Assembly (NCBI GenBank): GCA_012295275.1
Contig: CM022665.1
Location: 2,437,167 to 2,501,166, forward strand
Length of the DNA stretch: 64,000 bases
Source: Chrysomallon squamiferum
Taxonomy: Eukaryota; Mollusca; Gastropoda; Neomphalida; Peltospiridae
Reading direction: 5' to 3'
This document shows, one piece after another, positions 12,819 through 25,723 of this stretch; the stretch's first letter is position 1, and each line of letters starts with the position of its first letter. Below the pieces are notes generated by a model that was not told where the DNA came from, ran no database searches, and was given only the letters and a program-made list of their open reading frames with translations. The translations under genes were made by a program, and so were the position numbers.

Positions 12819-13612
12819 AAACAAGATGCTTTGCAACCAAAATTTTACCTGTATTAATCTACAGTTGTACTGTCTTGTGTACATACTGATTACGAGGGTG
12901 GGAAAAAGGCAAATAATCTTTGATAAAACCATCATACAGTACTGGCTTGGATGGGAAATTGCCCAATGGGTGTGACATCATATTAAACTCCCATAAAGTA
13001 AAATAATGCATGTTTCCATCAAAGGATTATTCATGTATGGCTTTTGAGTCCAGTTCAAAACTGTACTGATGATCAGTGTTCTAGAAAGCTGGGTGAAAGC
13101 ATGTTCAAAGCCTACCTTGATGCTCATAATAGGTAAATCTTCCAAATATTGTGTAGAGAACAGAAAGTTGATCCCCTGTTACTATTACATAATTTTTGTG
13201 TATTTATTACCAAACATTTCTTGTTCCTTTTCTTTGTTTTCATAGGAAACTAATCGTCTTGAATTAGAAAAGAAATGGTCTTATAATAGCAGTGGTAAGA
13301 GAATACGACCAGTTCCAGAATATAAATCAGCTAAAATAGCAGAAAATATAACCCATAATCCAGAACTGGAAGAAGGTACAACTTGACTTGCTACTGTTTT
13401 AAAGCATGGGGATGTTAATTAGAGCAGTCAAAAAAAAAAAATTGTTCATAAGGACTTTCAGATTTTTTTAACAGACCAAACTTTGGCCGATTAATTGTAC
13501 TGGCAATAAATTAAAATTATTACTGAAGTTGCCATTTTAAAATATGTGCTAGGTTTAAATAATAAAGATTTGAAGCACTTTGAGTTGAAATTATACATTT
13601 AAATTGTATATT

Positions 13613-13653
<41 letters not shown>

Positions 13654-13753
13654 ACACACACATACACGTTTATTTTATTCAGTCAAACCAACACTTTAAG
13701 CCAGCTTCTTTCATATTTCTAATACATTATGGATTCATTTATATTTATATGTA

Positions 13754-13796
<43 letters not shown>

Positions 13797-14090
13797 TGTT
13801 TGTATGTATGTATGTATGTATGTATGTATGCATGTATGTATATATACATCTTTAAAAAGTAAATTTTTTTTTATACTTATATCTGAATAAGTAAGAATAA
13901 TTATATTTTCTGCAATACATATTTTTATTAATTATATAATTTTACTAATTATATAATTTGACATTGATATTTTTATTTATATTTTTTAACAGACGTTTTG
14001 AAAGAGCTGAGGACCAAAAGGATATCATTACAAAGAAAGACCATTAATTTACAACGTCAATTGAACAAACACGATTCTTTGGATGACTAA
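11715..14090 (+). CDS. Small basic coiled-coil protein, unidentified (114 residues)
   Basis: I do not recognise this protein. Three exons (11715-11831, 13246-13375, 13993-14090) have GT/AG borders and consistent phase (0, then 1). They encode 114 residues that begin MSQYSNKTALIGYKSHQYKL and end NLQRQLNKHDSLDD. Residues about 25-50 and 80-108 are Leu/Lys/Glu/Arg-rich with heptad-like spacing, suggesting two short coiled coils. A Pro-containing linker (KRIRPVPEYKSAKI) lies between them. There is no signal peptide or membrane segment. Intron 1 (1.4 kb) contains an inverted-repeat element. Without the splice at 11832, exon 1 would stop after 42 codons, so the model depends on the donor GTACAG. 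Small proteins of this kind are often ciliary or cytoskeletal, but nothing here proves that. Confidence 0.65.
12088..12737. mobile_element. Non-autonomous inverted-repeat element in an intron
   Basis: The two ends are inverted copies of about 60 bp. Left 12088-12147 reads GGTGCTGCTTTGGCGTGTTA and onward. The reverse complement of right 12677-12737 reads GGTGCAACTTTGGCGTGTGA and onward. Each end carries the motif CTTTGGCGTGTGATCTAC (with variants) twice, so there are four copies in all. The 530-bp interior has no convincing coding frame. The layout fits a MITE or foldback element with compound termini. I could not define a target-site duplication. Confidence 0.55.
12756..12817. repeat. (AAT)n/(ATT)n self-complementary run
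   Basis: An AAT run passes directly into an ATT run, giving a perfect long hairpin of A/T only. It lies about 20 bp outside the right end of the inverted-repeat element. Confidence 0.9.
13617..13845. repeat. Compound TG / TA / TATG microsatellites
   Basis: A TG run (13619-13651), a TA run (about 13766-13788) and a TATG run (about 13800-13842) lie in intron 2 of the 114-residue gene. Open frames across them (poly Cys-Val or Tyr-Met) are repeat artefacts. Confidence 0.9.
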
Positions 14091-15840
14091 TGAACCAAAT
14101 AAACTACAGTTATCTGTTATTATCATTTTCTACTCTATATATCACTCCAATTATCATTTACTGAAAAAAATTAAAAATTACTATTATGGGAGGAAAAATA
14201 TTAAAATCTAACCTCCTTTGGTTATTACTGGGACTGCATAAGAAATGGTGATTGGATTGTATTATGTCAGAAACATGTAACAAGAAATGATGTTAACAAG
14301 GTAATACTTGGATAAATTACAAGAAAGTAAACAAAATTCATATAATATTATTGGAAATTTGTTTTTGTAAGGTTAACCATCAAGCATCATTTAAGACTTG
14401 TTAATGTTTTGGTTAACTTTGCTTGTTGTGTGTGTACAAAACATGTTAGTTTTAGTTCCAGCTAATTATTTTATTGAGATTAAAATTCCCTGACAGATCA
14501 CTGATTTATCAGTTGTAGAGTAGTGTCATACAAATCCAATGATCCTGATATGTGATACAGAATAAAATATCAACAAATCGGAATATTAAAAAAAAAAAAT
14601 CCAACAAATATTTTATGTTCAATAATTTTAATAGTTTTTCTGATATATGTTTCAAACATATATCAGAAGATTGCACTCAGCTGATCACGAATCTGTAAAA
14701 TAATATACATGATAAAAATAAAATGTACTGTAAATTAGTTGAAATCAGATATTTATTTTACTGACTTGAAATGAATGTGATTGTATTTTAAAATAAATAC
14801 AACCTAACAAAAATATATTATCAATAAACAACATTTATTCACATAATGTGTCAAGCAAATTAACTTGACAAAAAGACAAATGATTGACAATTTAACAGTA
14901 TAGATAACCCTAACCTAAAATCCAACTTTTATCCCCAGGAATCATCAGAGAATGATACATTCTACATATGATGTCAAATACATATGTATTTGTTTTTGAT
15001 GAAGTATTTTATAAAAGCATGGATTTTTAGATATTTACATATAAAATATTACCAAAATGGCTTGTATTGATGTTTTATTTTGCCATCAGCTTTATTTTTG
15101 GGGTGAAAAACTATTTATAGATTGTATTTTACCTGCACAACTATTATGTGTCACTGTGAACTATAAAGTAGAATGAGACATGTTTATCTAATGTATTGAA
15201 TATATGTTTATTTGATGTATTGAACAAGACAAAGTAAATGTTGGTGTTGATAATTAGGAGACATTTAACAAAAATTCTGCATTGAAATGAACTCAAAAGT
15301 ATTTGTAATATCTAATAATTTAAATGTATTTGACCTTCCTTTCCAAGAAATGAATTGATGTTAAATAAAAATCTGATAAAATATATATAACTAACCAATC
15401 TTTTGGCATTTGAAACAAGAAAAAACACACTTTCTCATTCATGTATTTTTTTTTTTTTTTTTTATCTTTTTATGCACCAAATCTGAAAAGATCACCAATA
15501 ATTAAATATTTACAGTTTCTTTTCAGTACTGTTGAAGTTTCCTATTCTACGCCTCAAATATGGATTTTATTTCCTAAAACAAATAAATACTCTGATAGTC
15601 TATCAAAATTTAGATAGATTCCATAAGAATGGAGAAAACACTTTGGTTGAAAATGAGGAATCGTGACTTTCTGGTCCAGTCTCGGACAACTGTCATATCA
15701 AATAACTCCAGCCAGGCAGCAGATTCCTTCGGAAATTACAGTAATCACAGATGCCAAACAAAAAAAACCATAGTTTGCATAACAACTAATCCATGTTTCT
15801 GGACATGTCATCATCTTTATTTCACCTGAAGTTCTGTGTA
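14091..15840. other. Convergent gap between the 114-residue gene and SCYL1
   Basis: Non-coding. Several A/T runs and many polyadenylation-like AATAAA sites on both strands. TTTATT at 15816-15821, which is AATAAA on the minus strand, lies just past the SCYL1 stop. A perfect 31-bp palindrome is listed separately. Confidence 0.6.
14638..14668. repeat. Perfect 31-bp palindrome
   Basis: Two 15-base arms (TTCTGATATATGTTT and its exact reverse complement) are separated by one C. It lies about 550 bp past the stop of the 114-residue gene. Confidence 0.85.
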
Positions 15841-18800
15841 TTAGCCAATTCTTTTAGCACCCAATTTCATAGCTCCTGCTTTCTTCAGTTCTCTTTTGGC
15901 TTGCAACTCTTTTTGACGCTGCAATCGTCTTTCTTCTTTCTCATCTACCTTTTTCTTTGATGTGTCTGCTCTTGAATTTCCTGCCAAATGACAGTTAATG
16001 GAAAAATCTAGTACATCATATTTTCATTAGAAAGAGATAAAATATAAATGAACCATAAGTTTTTACATCATTATAATTATGGGATGCGTATTTAACATAA
16101 AATTTTCTTGTAAAACAACTTAATCTTGCTTAGAATTAAAATATTTCAATCATTTAAAAACAATACTTTAGGATTAGCATGACTATACCCAGCAATGTAT
16201 AGTGTTAAATTTTCTAAAAAAAAAAAAATTCTTTTGATATATGTTACCTGCTGAATTCCAGTCATCTGCATTCCACCCACTGTTATCATCAACATCCCAG
16301 CCACCAGCATCACCCCAGTCCGATGAAGTTTCTTTTTGAGGTGCAACAGTTTTCTTATGAGATTCTTTTGGTGGAGTTGCATTTCTCTGTGGTGTTGTTT
16401 GTCTTGGTTTTGATGGCTATAATAAAATATAATAAAAGAATTTTACAAATTAATAATACTGTTAAAAATTATTGTGGATTGTAACCAAAACATGATGTGT
16501 AGTATTTTTATCAAAAGGAACATAAATTTAAAAAAAGGCTAAAAGGGGATTATAAAAAATTATATATACCTTGGCCACTCCCAGTGCTGAAAAAAATTCA
16601 TCTTCTGTATTCTGAACATCCCCTCCCCAGTTGTATGCACCAGTTGACGGAAGACCTGAATTGTCAGATGTGAAATCATTCTGTTCTTGTTTGCTTCTAG
16701 ATTTCTAAGACAAAAAAACAAAAACTGTGAATTGGATTTCTATTTTTCAATGTTAAATGGTAATTTATTGTAATCATCTTTTAACTTCAGTGCACTTAAA
16801 AATATCAATTTCTGAAATTCATGCAGTTTCATTTTAATATTCAGATAATGTTTATTTCTTTTATGTGTATCTGACAGTATATACATAAAAATTAACAACG
16901 AAATTAAATATAAATAATGATGAAACTAGACAAGTTACAAATAGTTACACCATGTAATGTAACTATCGTTTGTCATTTATCTAATATCATTGTTTGTAAA
17001 TACTTTTTTTTTTTTTTTGCCAGTAATAAAATAATAATCTTTTGAGGATCTCTAGACCTTTCCCCCATTTCTTGTAATGATTATTACACACTACGTGCTG
17101 AGTAAACTACTGCAAACTGCTACGTCTGGAATCTAATGAGTTATATATATTTTTTTTAAACGTGTTAACAAAGGTATGTCAACCAGCTATATTTCAGTTA
17201 TGGTAAAACAGTACTACTACTTACTGTACCAGTGTCTTCTAAGCTTCCCCAGTCATCATCATCATCGTCCCAGCCATTATTTTCTTCTTTTTCTGCATCA
17301 TGTTCAGATGATGTTTTTACCTCTTTGGTTGAATCTCCAATCTCCTATGTGGATAACATCTTTTTTTTTAATTTCTTTTTTTTTTTTTTAAACCCACTTA
17401 AACTTTAAGGTTGAGAAGATGACATATGTTTGCAAAATACAGAAAAAGAAATTTTATGACTTTTGATAATTTTTCGTAAGACAGAGATTGTTAAGGTTTT
17501 ACAAACAAAAAATTCCAAAATAAAAGTAATTGACATAAAATTTAATTTTTTTTTTTTTTTTTTTTTTTAATAAATACTTTTTAGTTTTTTAATGAATCAC
17601 TATTATTTTATTTTATTTTATTATTATTTGTTTGTTTTTTTAAAAGTTGAAATATTAAAGATAATTAACCTCCATATCACCCCAGTCTTCAGTGTTCCAG
17701 CCAGCACCCTCATTTTCTTCTTCTTCTTCTTCTTCTTCTTCATTTTCTTCACTCTCCTCTGCTTGCTTAGAAACCTGCTGCTGCTGAGGTTTGTGATGTT
17801 CAGGCCCTACGTTTGCTGCTGTTTTTGAAGGTTTTGCAGTTGGACTTGAAGGAACTTGGCCAGCAGGTTTTGGAGCAGCTTTCTGATAAAACTTGGTAGT
17901 GAGTGATGACATGCCAGTCACAGCCCACCCAGCCCAACCAGCAGCTCCACCTGCTGTGGTCCCACCTGTTGTCACTTCCTTTTCTAGAATTTTAAAATAA
18001 TTAGTTATTTTACTACTCTCCTGTTTATAAATTAGTCCAGAAAAATGACACTTTATTGAAAATGATTCAAAGATAATGAAGGAAAAGATATCTGTTAAAA
18101 ACATATAAAAATTTCAGTTAACCTCTTTCCATTACTGACTGCCATCTATTTGCAAACATCTGAACTATGATCGAAGCAGACAATGCCTAGCTATTGCCCA
18201 GGTTGGACGAATATGTGATGCAAGTCCCTACATATTCTGTATACAAACCCCTAAAGGTACACAAGGGGTTAAAACAGTGTTGGAAATGAAGGGGTTAAGA
18301 ATTTTCTGATTATAAAACATTTTTCATACAGGGACTCTTCTTCCCAACCTCAAAGACTTCAGTGTAAGCCTAATTTCTAAAAGCCATTTCCATCAAAGAG
18401 TTACAGTAAGGACAAAGACATGTGCATATATTATGAGATATTTTAGATGATTATATTAAATGTTTTGAACATTTCTAAAACAAGTAATTTAATTAATAAT
18501 TATGCAAATCTATTTACTAATTAAAACTATACAAATTATAGGAATAAATATTTTTATTCCATTTTGGAGTTTAGATCTATCTTAAATATATAACATTCAA
18601 TTTTGAAAGCAATTAATTTCATCAATCATCTTATGTCTAACAATTTTAAATAAAAAATATTAAGAAATCTTACCCATTTCTTCAAGCAGTTCAGGATTTT
18701 CTGAAACTTTTTCTAGCTTAGTCAAAAATCCTTTAATAGCTTTAAATGACTGAAAATGAACATTATATTTATTAGCAGTGATTACACATTTAGAACATTT

Positions 18801-21387
18801 GCAGACGTGTGAAGATATTAATGAAAAAATTCACTGTTGTGTTAGTCATGAACAGAATGATGGTATTAATCTGAAACAATTCAATAGATCAAACCATTAG
18901 TTATTTTCCTATTGTTTAGCACTTAAAGAACAAAGGCAAAACTGAAATATAAATGTATTTAGACTTGGCCACATTCTCAAGTTCTTGTTAAAATGCTAAA
19001 TCAGAAACATTCTGAAATCGAGACATTTTCAGCTGCAAGCATCTTGGAAAAGGGATGTTCAACCGCTACTAATAGTTACAAGTCAATTTAAATAATAATG
19101 ATATCCAGAGTATGAAAACTGCTGTTCTCTGCCAGTAAGAACTATTCTCTTTTCTCTTTCTTAAAAACAATAAGCATAATTCCAATTTCAAACTAAATTT
19201 GTTCTGTTCATCACTACAAAAATAAATCCTGTAAAATATTTTAATTAGTTTAACTGGTTTGATGTACAACCTGATCACGAACTCCCTTGTCGGGATCAAC
19301 AGTCATACAGCACAGAGCAGGCAGTAGGCGAGTAGCCACTTCTTTCAGGTTGTAGAGATTCTGGGTTGCCGCCATGGCTAGCACCCCACCTTGTCTTGCA
19401 GGTGGGAAGGGATCTTTTAATGAACGCAGAAAGGCAGAACACAAAATTTTTTGTCTGATCTGATTTAAAAAAAAATAATAATAATAAATTAAAAAACAAC
19501 TGAAATTAATAATAACTTTTAAGCAATGCTACAGTAAATCTAAGTATTTTATTAGTAATTTTATTTATTGAAAAAGTTTTAAAATTAACTGACTGGGATG
19601 TGGACAATAATTCATTTATTTATTTGTTCATTTATTATTAGTATTTTATTTGTTTTATTTATTTATTTTTTAAATTCATATATCTTTCAGAAATGTTTTA
19701 AAATTATTTTTTGTCATGTTTCATCTCATCTTATGCATGTTCATTTTCTGTAACACATAAACTTCCTAGTTTTAGTTTTCATTCATTAAATTCAATCATA
19801 CAGATCAGTAATCATTCCACACTTTATTTATAAAACAACAAAATATTAGAGCAAATCTAATTAACTGTTTATGGCTGACAGGAAAAAATATTTATTACAA
19901 ATCAATTTTATTAATCAATGCTACATTCAGTCAAAAGTTCACTATATGTAAACAAGTGTGAACTGTTTTGATCAAAGTCACATCTGTTTAAACTAAAGTT
20001 TTATGTTTTTTTAAATAACAGATTCAATCAATACCACAGCAATTTATTAACACAGTAAGAAAATGTTAAAAGTACCTGTGGATTTAAATAATGACCTATT
20101 TTCCCCAAACATACTGTTGTGTTAGTCCGAATTCCTCCCTGTGAATAATTAATAAAAAATATATATATAAAAAGATATTTTAAAAAGTAATGAATAAGTA
20201 AATAATAACATCATATATTATTAACTAAACAAATATCAATCCATATATAAAACAATTAAATTCAATGAAAGGAAATCAAAAAGAAATTAATTTTGCATCA
20301 ATAAATCATGTAACAAAGAACCTGATACGTTAAATAAAGATTTATTATGGAATTAAAATTTTACACCACATAAAAATAACATATATCTCATACCTGATCA
20401 TCTTTTGTTTGAAGTCTTGCAAAGTGCTTCATAAGTTCTTCATTTAAATTTTTGTAATTCAGTTTTGATGCTAAATGAACCATTGCCTACAAATAAAAGT
20501 ATATACAGTCACTGCCTTTTTAAATGCCAAGGCATGTAGGATAAAAAAAATATTAAAAAAGGAAGAAAGAAGAAGAGATGTTCATTACAAGTTTCTTTTA
20601 ACATTATGGCAACATACGTTGTATTTGCCTTGCAAGATCTGGGGTATACTATGGTATATAAATTTGGGTTTTTTTCATGCTGAGATATATAGAAAGGTAA
20701 GGAACTGTTACTGCATAAAGTCTGTATGACACTTTGATGAGGATGCCAAAGTGGATATCCGAGATAACTGTAACTAAAGATAAGACAGATCACAGACTTA
20801 AATTGCTATCATAAGAATAAGGCTTTAACATGTAATGAATATATCTGGACAATACAAAAATACATACCTGTGATTTGCTTTAATATATTTATGTTTAACT
20901 TAAAGTTTTTATTACCTTAATAGTTGCTTCCCTCACAACAGGATTTGTGTCCATGAAACCATTGACAACACTTGGAAATATCTGATCATTAACAGTATTT
21001 ATTTGCAGATGCTCAACAAAAAATTCTATCTGAAATTAAATTTCAAAATTTCAAGTTATTTTATATCTTTAAAGTAGACTGTGATTTCTAGGAACAAGTA
21101 ATACAATATCCATTCAAAATATGGCTGTTTCAATATTGACAACATTAAAAAGAATTATTGAGATTAACTTCACTGGATCAAAATGTTACCTGTTGTAAAA
21201 GTTTCACTCTTGTTGCTCTGTCTGGGGATGAGAAAAGCTTCACTACACATGGAACCATTTTCTTCTGGTACTCCTCAGGATCAAGATATTTAGCTAACTA
21301 AAAATCAAATTTATAATAAATGAAAAATAAAACAGTATTAGACATTAATGCAACCTAAATATTGTTAGGTTTTTTCAGAATATGTAT

Positions 21388-21425
<38 letters not shown>

Positions 21426-21448
21426 GTCTGTGTGTGTGTGTGTTTGTG

Positions 21449-21511
<63 letters not shown>

Positions 21512-23651
21512 TCATTTTAGATAATGTTTGCTAATGGAAAAAGCTGGTTGCAAATATTAATTTCTTTTCTTCACTAAAACTTATAAATAATAAATGGACA
21601 TTTTTCCTAATTAGTTATAAACTGACACTAAAAACCCTGACTGCACTAAAAATGCAGGCTTTGTACACTTATTTCAACACTCACCTTAAACATTGGTGCT
21701 AATACTGAAGAGCCTGCATTGCCATATTCAAATGCATTGAGCAGCTGTGGCAGAATTTTGTGTTGACAAAATTGTGGAGGAAATGAATCCAGTGAAGGTG
21801 TCAAATTACAGAAAAACTTGTTTTTCTCAGCTTGATCTTTAATCTAACAAATAAATAATTAAAAATATAACCTATGAGCAATAGCCTACCTATCAAATAC
21901 TTTTACAGCAAGTAAAAAAATTAAAAATTTAATTAAAAAGATGTTGTTTCAAGACTGCCCTAAGAACACACTGATTAAGAAATAATTTTTCATGTAAATT
22001 ATAAAAAGACAATGCACAAAGATGAAAAAGAAAGCTTAAATAAAAAAGTTTTCAGTAACCATATATTCCTCTCAGCTTTTAAATTAGAAAAAATCATTCT
22101 TATTTTCTGCCATCTGATAAATCACTGCTAAATTTAAAAAAAAAAAAAAAAAATGTTTAATACAAAGTTATTATTATGTGTTTTTAATAGAAGCTAAACA
22201 TAAAAATAACAATGAAAATAGTTATAGAAAAATTAATTTTCTTCTCACCTGGATTTCTTCAAGAAACAACATTGAAGTAACAAATGAATTGTCCATAAAA
22301 CCTCCTTTTCTCCGGCAATCTTCAATAAATTTGGCTGGATTTGGCCTCGACTTTGGATTAGCACTAACCAGCTCACAATAATTAGGAACTAGGGATTTTG
22401 GAATCTAAACCAAAAAAAATAAAATAAAAAATATATAGACACACAGGCACCCACACACACACATATATATATATATGCATATACATACTTATATACACAC
22501 ACACACACATATATATACACACACACACACACATACATACATACACAATATGTAATGACTTCAAATCTGAGCACTAGCTTAGAGAGATACTATATTGGAC
22601 ATAGCATAAAACATTTCCATTCATAAAAACAATATATCTTTGTGTTGTTCTTTTCATTTATTTTCTAAATTTAAATTATAAAAAGAGATCATTTACATTC
22701 AGCATGTCAATTTACTATTCATTTACTTACATTTCAACTGAATGTGAAAAAAATTTAAAAATTCTGAAAAAAAAATACTGCCTGTTACTAATGCTGCAAA
22801 TATCAGAGGCATTTGAAATTTATGATTTTGTGGTTATAGCAAAAATACACAATCATTTCTAAATTCTCAAACAATATGTTGTCCAAAGTGAAAATTATTA
22901 CCTTGCCTAAAGCTTTCAGAGATGATGTGCGAGGCAATGTGCCATTGAACACTTCCCATATCAGACAGCCTAAACCCCACATATCACGTGACCTGGCAAA
23001 CAAAAAAATAAGAAATTAAATAGATTCTCTTAAATTTGAAGCAACTTTTTAAAAAATATCTGTAATTAAACAGAAATTATCAGTATACTTTTTAAATAAC
23101 AGCGATCTGTTATAAAATAGAATTAAAATAAGAAATATAATTTGTGAAAAAAGATCACGTTTCAAACAAACAATAATACTTACATTTTTTTTTAATAAAC
23201 ATCAATTATGGTGAGCCATTACACATTCAGAAAAAATAAATTACTTTTGCAGACTAGTACATAATTTTGACCTAAATCTGATTTCATGTTCACAACAACT
23301 TTGGCATCAATGTGGATTTTAGATTTTGTTTTCTCAGGTAATTACCATTTTCCTCCTTTTGCACCTCTTAAATCAGATTTTTCTGGAGGGTCATATTTTT
23401 CAAGAGATGGAAGTATTTTTATAGGAGGCTGACTGTCTGGACCTTGTGAACTGTACATGTAATCCACACCTCCCAGCTTCCATTCTCCAGCTTGATCAAC
23501 AAACAGGGATGACATGCAGACGTTGTTATGAATTAAATTGCAGTCATTGATGAGAAATGAAAGACCTTTCTGAAAATTAAGAAAAAAAATTTAATACAAT
23601 GATAATCTTCTCACAGAAATATTATGTACTTAAGAAAATAATAATAATAAT

Positions 23652-23727
<76 letters not shown>

Positions 23728-25220
23728 TTTTAGACTAATAAGCCTGTATATGAAAGAAATTAGTAAGGATTTTAAATAAAAGACAGAACTTATGAGCTGA
23801 AAACATAAAAAAATCAAATAAGAAAGCAATCTGAGAATTATATTTACATATGAGAAGCTAGATTTTTAAAAGCTCTGTGATTCATAATAAAATAAAATTA
23901 ATATATAAAATACAAACAGCAGTCTGATGAAGTCCCCAAGATATTGCCAGCTCATTTTTTGCATCACCCTCATTATTCTTCAGGTGTGTCTCAAGAGGTG
24001 TCACTGGTTCAGTGGCAATGTAGAATACTTTCTCTGTCTGAAATGAATAGGTAAATAATGCATTTACTAACACATTGTGATTTAATACTAAGACGAGACA
24101 ATGCAGATAAAAATAAATTTAAAAATAATGTTTAAAAACAAAAAATAATTATAGAAAATACACATTTTCACATTTTCCTCCATTTTACATCATTAAATTA
24201 AAATTCAGTATGAATAATCAAATGTGATACACCTAAATCAAAATATTTAAAAAATATAATTCTTATTATTTGATTTGTTCTGACACAATTTCTAATATTA
24301 TTATAGCTGTTTTATCATGACCACCTATTTAAAGGTATCAATACTTGAATTATACAGTTAACAAAATCAATTTTAATTTAAATTTTGTTTAACAAATTAA
24401 AATGACAATTATTAATTACCTGTAATCCATCCAGGAAAGTGAGAATATTTGGATGCCGTAGTGTTTTGATCCGTTTGAAGGCTGCCCTAGCTATCTGTAC
24501 CTAGAATATATTATTTTTTATTATAGTTTTATGCAGTTAAAAATAATATTGATGGAAACCATTTTTTCTCTTCATTTACTTTTCTATAAAAAAAAAAAAT
24601 TAAAAAAAAAATTCATTCCACATTACATGACTGAATAAAAAACAAAACATACATTATTAAATACAATTCATTTTATTTTCATTAAAAATATATACATAGG
24701 ATAATCATATCAGTTACAAATAAACAAATAAATTAAGTGTTTAATAAATGCTTAAAATCAAATACCTGGGATTCACTAGCAGCTTTGACATCAAACATAA
24801 ACACAGAAACAGGATCACCAGTTGCCTAGAGAGGAAGAGAGTATGAAAGAAAATAAAACCAACAACAATAATCAATTATATAAAGTATTGGAATTGAATT
24901 AATCATTAATGGATGATAAGAAAATAATAATAATTATATATAAAGAAATGATGATATTTTACTTAATTTTCTTCATGTTAGAAATGCTGGAACGTTTAGA
25001 CTTTTTTCCCATGTACATACGGTCTGATACTGGAAAACAGTTTATAATAATATTTACATTAGTACTCATTGTACTGTTATTACTCAGTTTACTGTTAAAC
25101 ACACACCTTCTTTTTACCATGATGTAATGTCCAAATTGACTTTTCTTCCAGACCACTAACTTTTTCACCTATTTCATAATTAAAATCCTTTGAAGGATCT
25201 CTACTGAATAATGACCACAT
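15841..25220 (-). CDS. SCYL1: SCY1-like pseudokinase 1 (N-terminal kinase-like protein)
   Basis: In vertebrates SCYL1 binds COPI coats and supports Golgi-to-ER traffic. Nineteen minus-strand exons: 25220-25107, 24825-24766, 24500-24420, 24037-23918, 23569-23346, 22992-22902, 22404-22249, 21843-21685, 21297-21190, 21029-20916, 20486-20394, 20138-20076, 19459-19271, 18749-18674, 17983-17670, 17344-17225, 16704-16570, 16416-16248 and 15980-15841. All phases agree, giving 841 residues (human about 808). Residues 1 to about 300 form the kinase-like domain. It starts [13 protein letters not shown], lacks a glycine loop, has LIHNNVC where an active kinase has HRD, and GGVDYMY where DFG is expected, so it should be inactive. 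HEAT repeats follow (about 330-560). Next comes an acidic, Trp-rich region with [17 protein letters not shown] and WNADDWN. The tail is Lys/Arg-rich and ends MKLGAKRIG, with a dibasic COPI-type terminus. Divergent from BPNT1. Confidence 0.97.
21376..21509. repeat. Compound TATG / TG / TA microsatellite
   Basis: TATATG-type units pass into a TG run and then a TA run of about 55 bp, in a SCYL1 intron. Confidence 0.9.
22437..22552. repeat. Compound CA / TA / CATA microsatellite
   Basis: CACA, TATA and CATA runs lie in a SCYL1 intron. They create spurious Val/Cys/Tyr-rich open frames on the minus strand. Confidence 0.9.
23637..23727. repeat. (AAT)n microsatellite
   Basis: About 28 AAT units with one interruption, in the SCYL1 intron between exons 4 and 5. 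Confidence 0.9.
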
Positions 25221-25723
25221 TTTACGAATTTTATTTTCCTGAATCAGTGTATAATTTTTGTAATGAATATAACCATAAACGTCAACACTGTCATGTTGTC
25301 TCTCGTGAAAAACCGGAAATAGAACATTTGGTATTACACTGTTTCCCTGTTCTGTTTATTCATTACGCTATGTACAAAGTAGAGTACAATAAAATATGTA
25401 AATGGAGAACAGTTTATATTTATATTTTTTTTCACCACGTTGATGTCGCAATAATTATATAGACCCTAATAACAATGAAAAAATGAACTGGATTTTAAAA
25501 CATTTAAAGCAATAACTTTAAGTGAACAAAAAATCTTATTATTCCCTTAATTCGTCTTATTTATCTGCAAATGTACCCCAAAACAAATAAATACATCGTG
25601 AACTTTGTAATTCTATTTTTACGACAACTATACCGAAGCATAATCTTCTAATTTGTTACGCTTTTCAAAAAATCCAGTAAACGAAAACATGTAAATACCA
25701 GTCCATTGTTTACTGCAAACAAT
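25221..25723. promoter_or_regulatory. Likely bidirectional promoter, SCYL1 / BPNT1
   Basis: Only 503 bp separate the two divergent start codons. CpG-containing segments (for example near 25430-25445 and 25740-25800) are richer than in the flanking introns. No clear TATA box was found. Confidence 0.5.
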
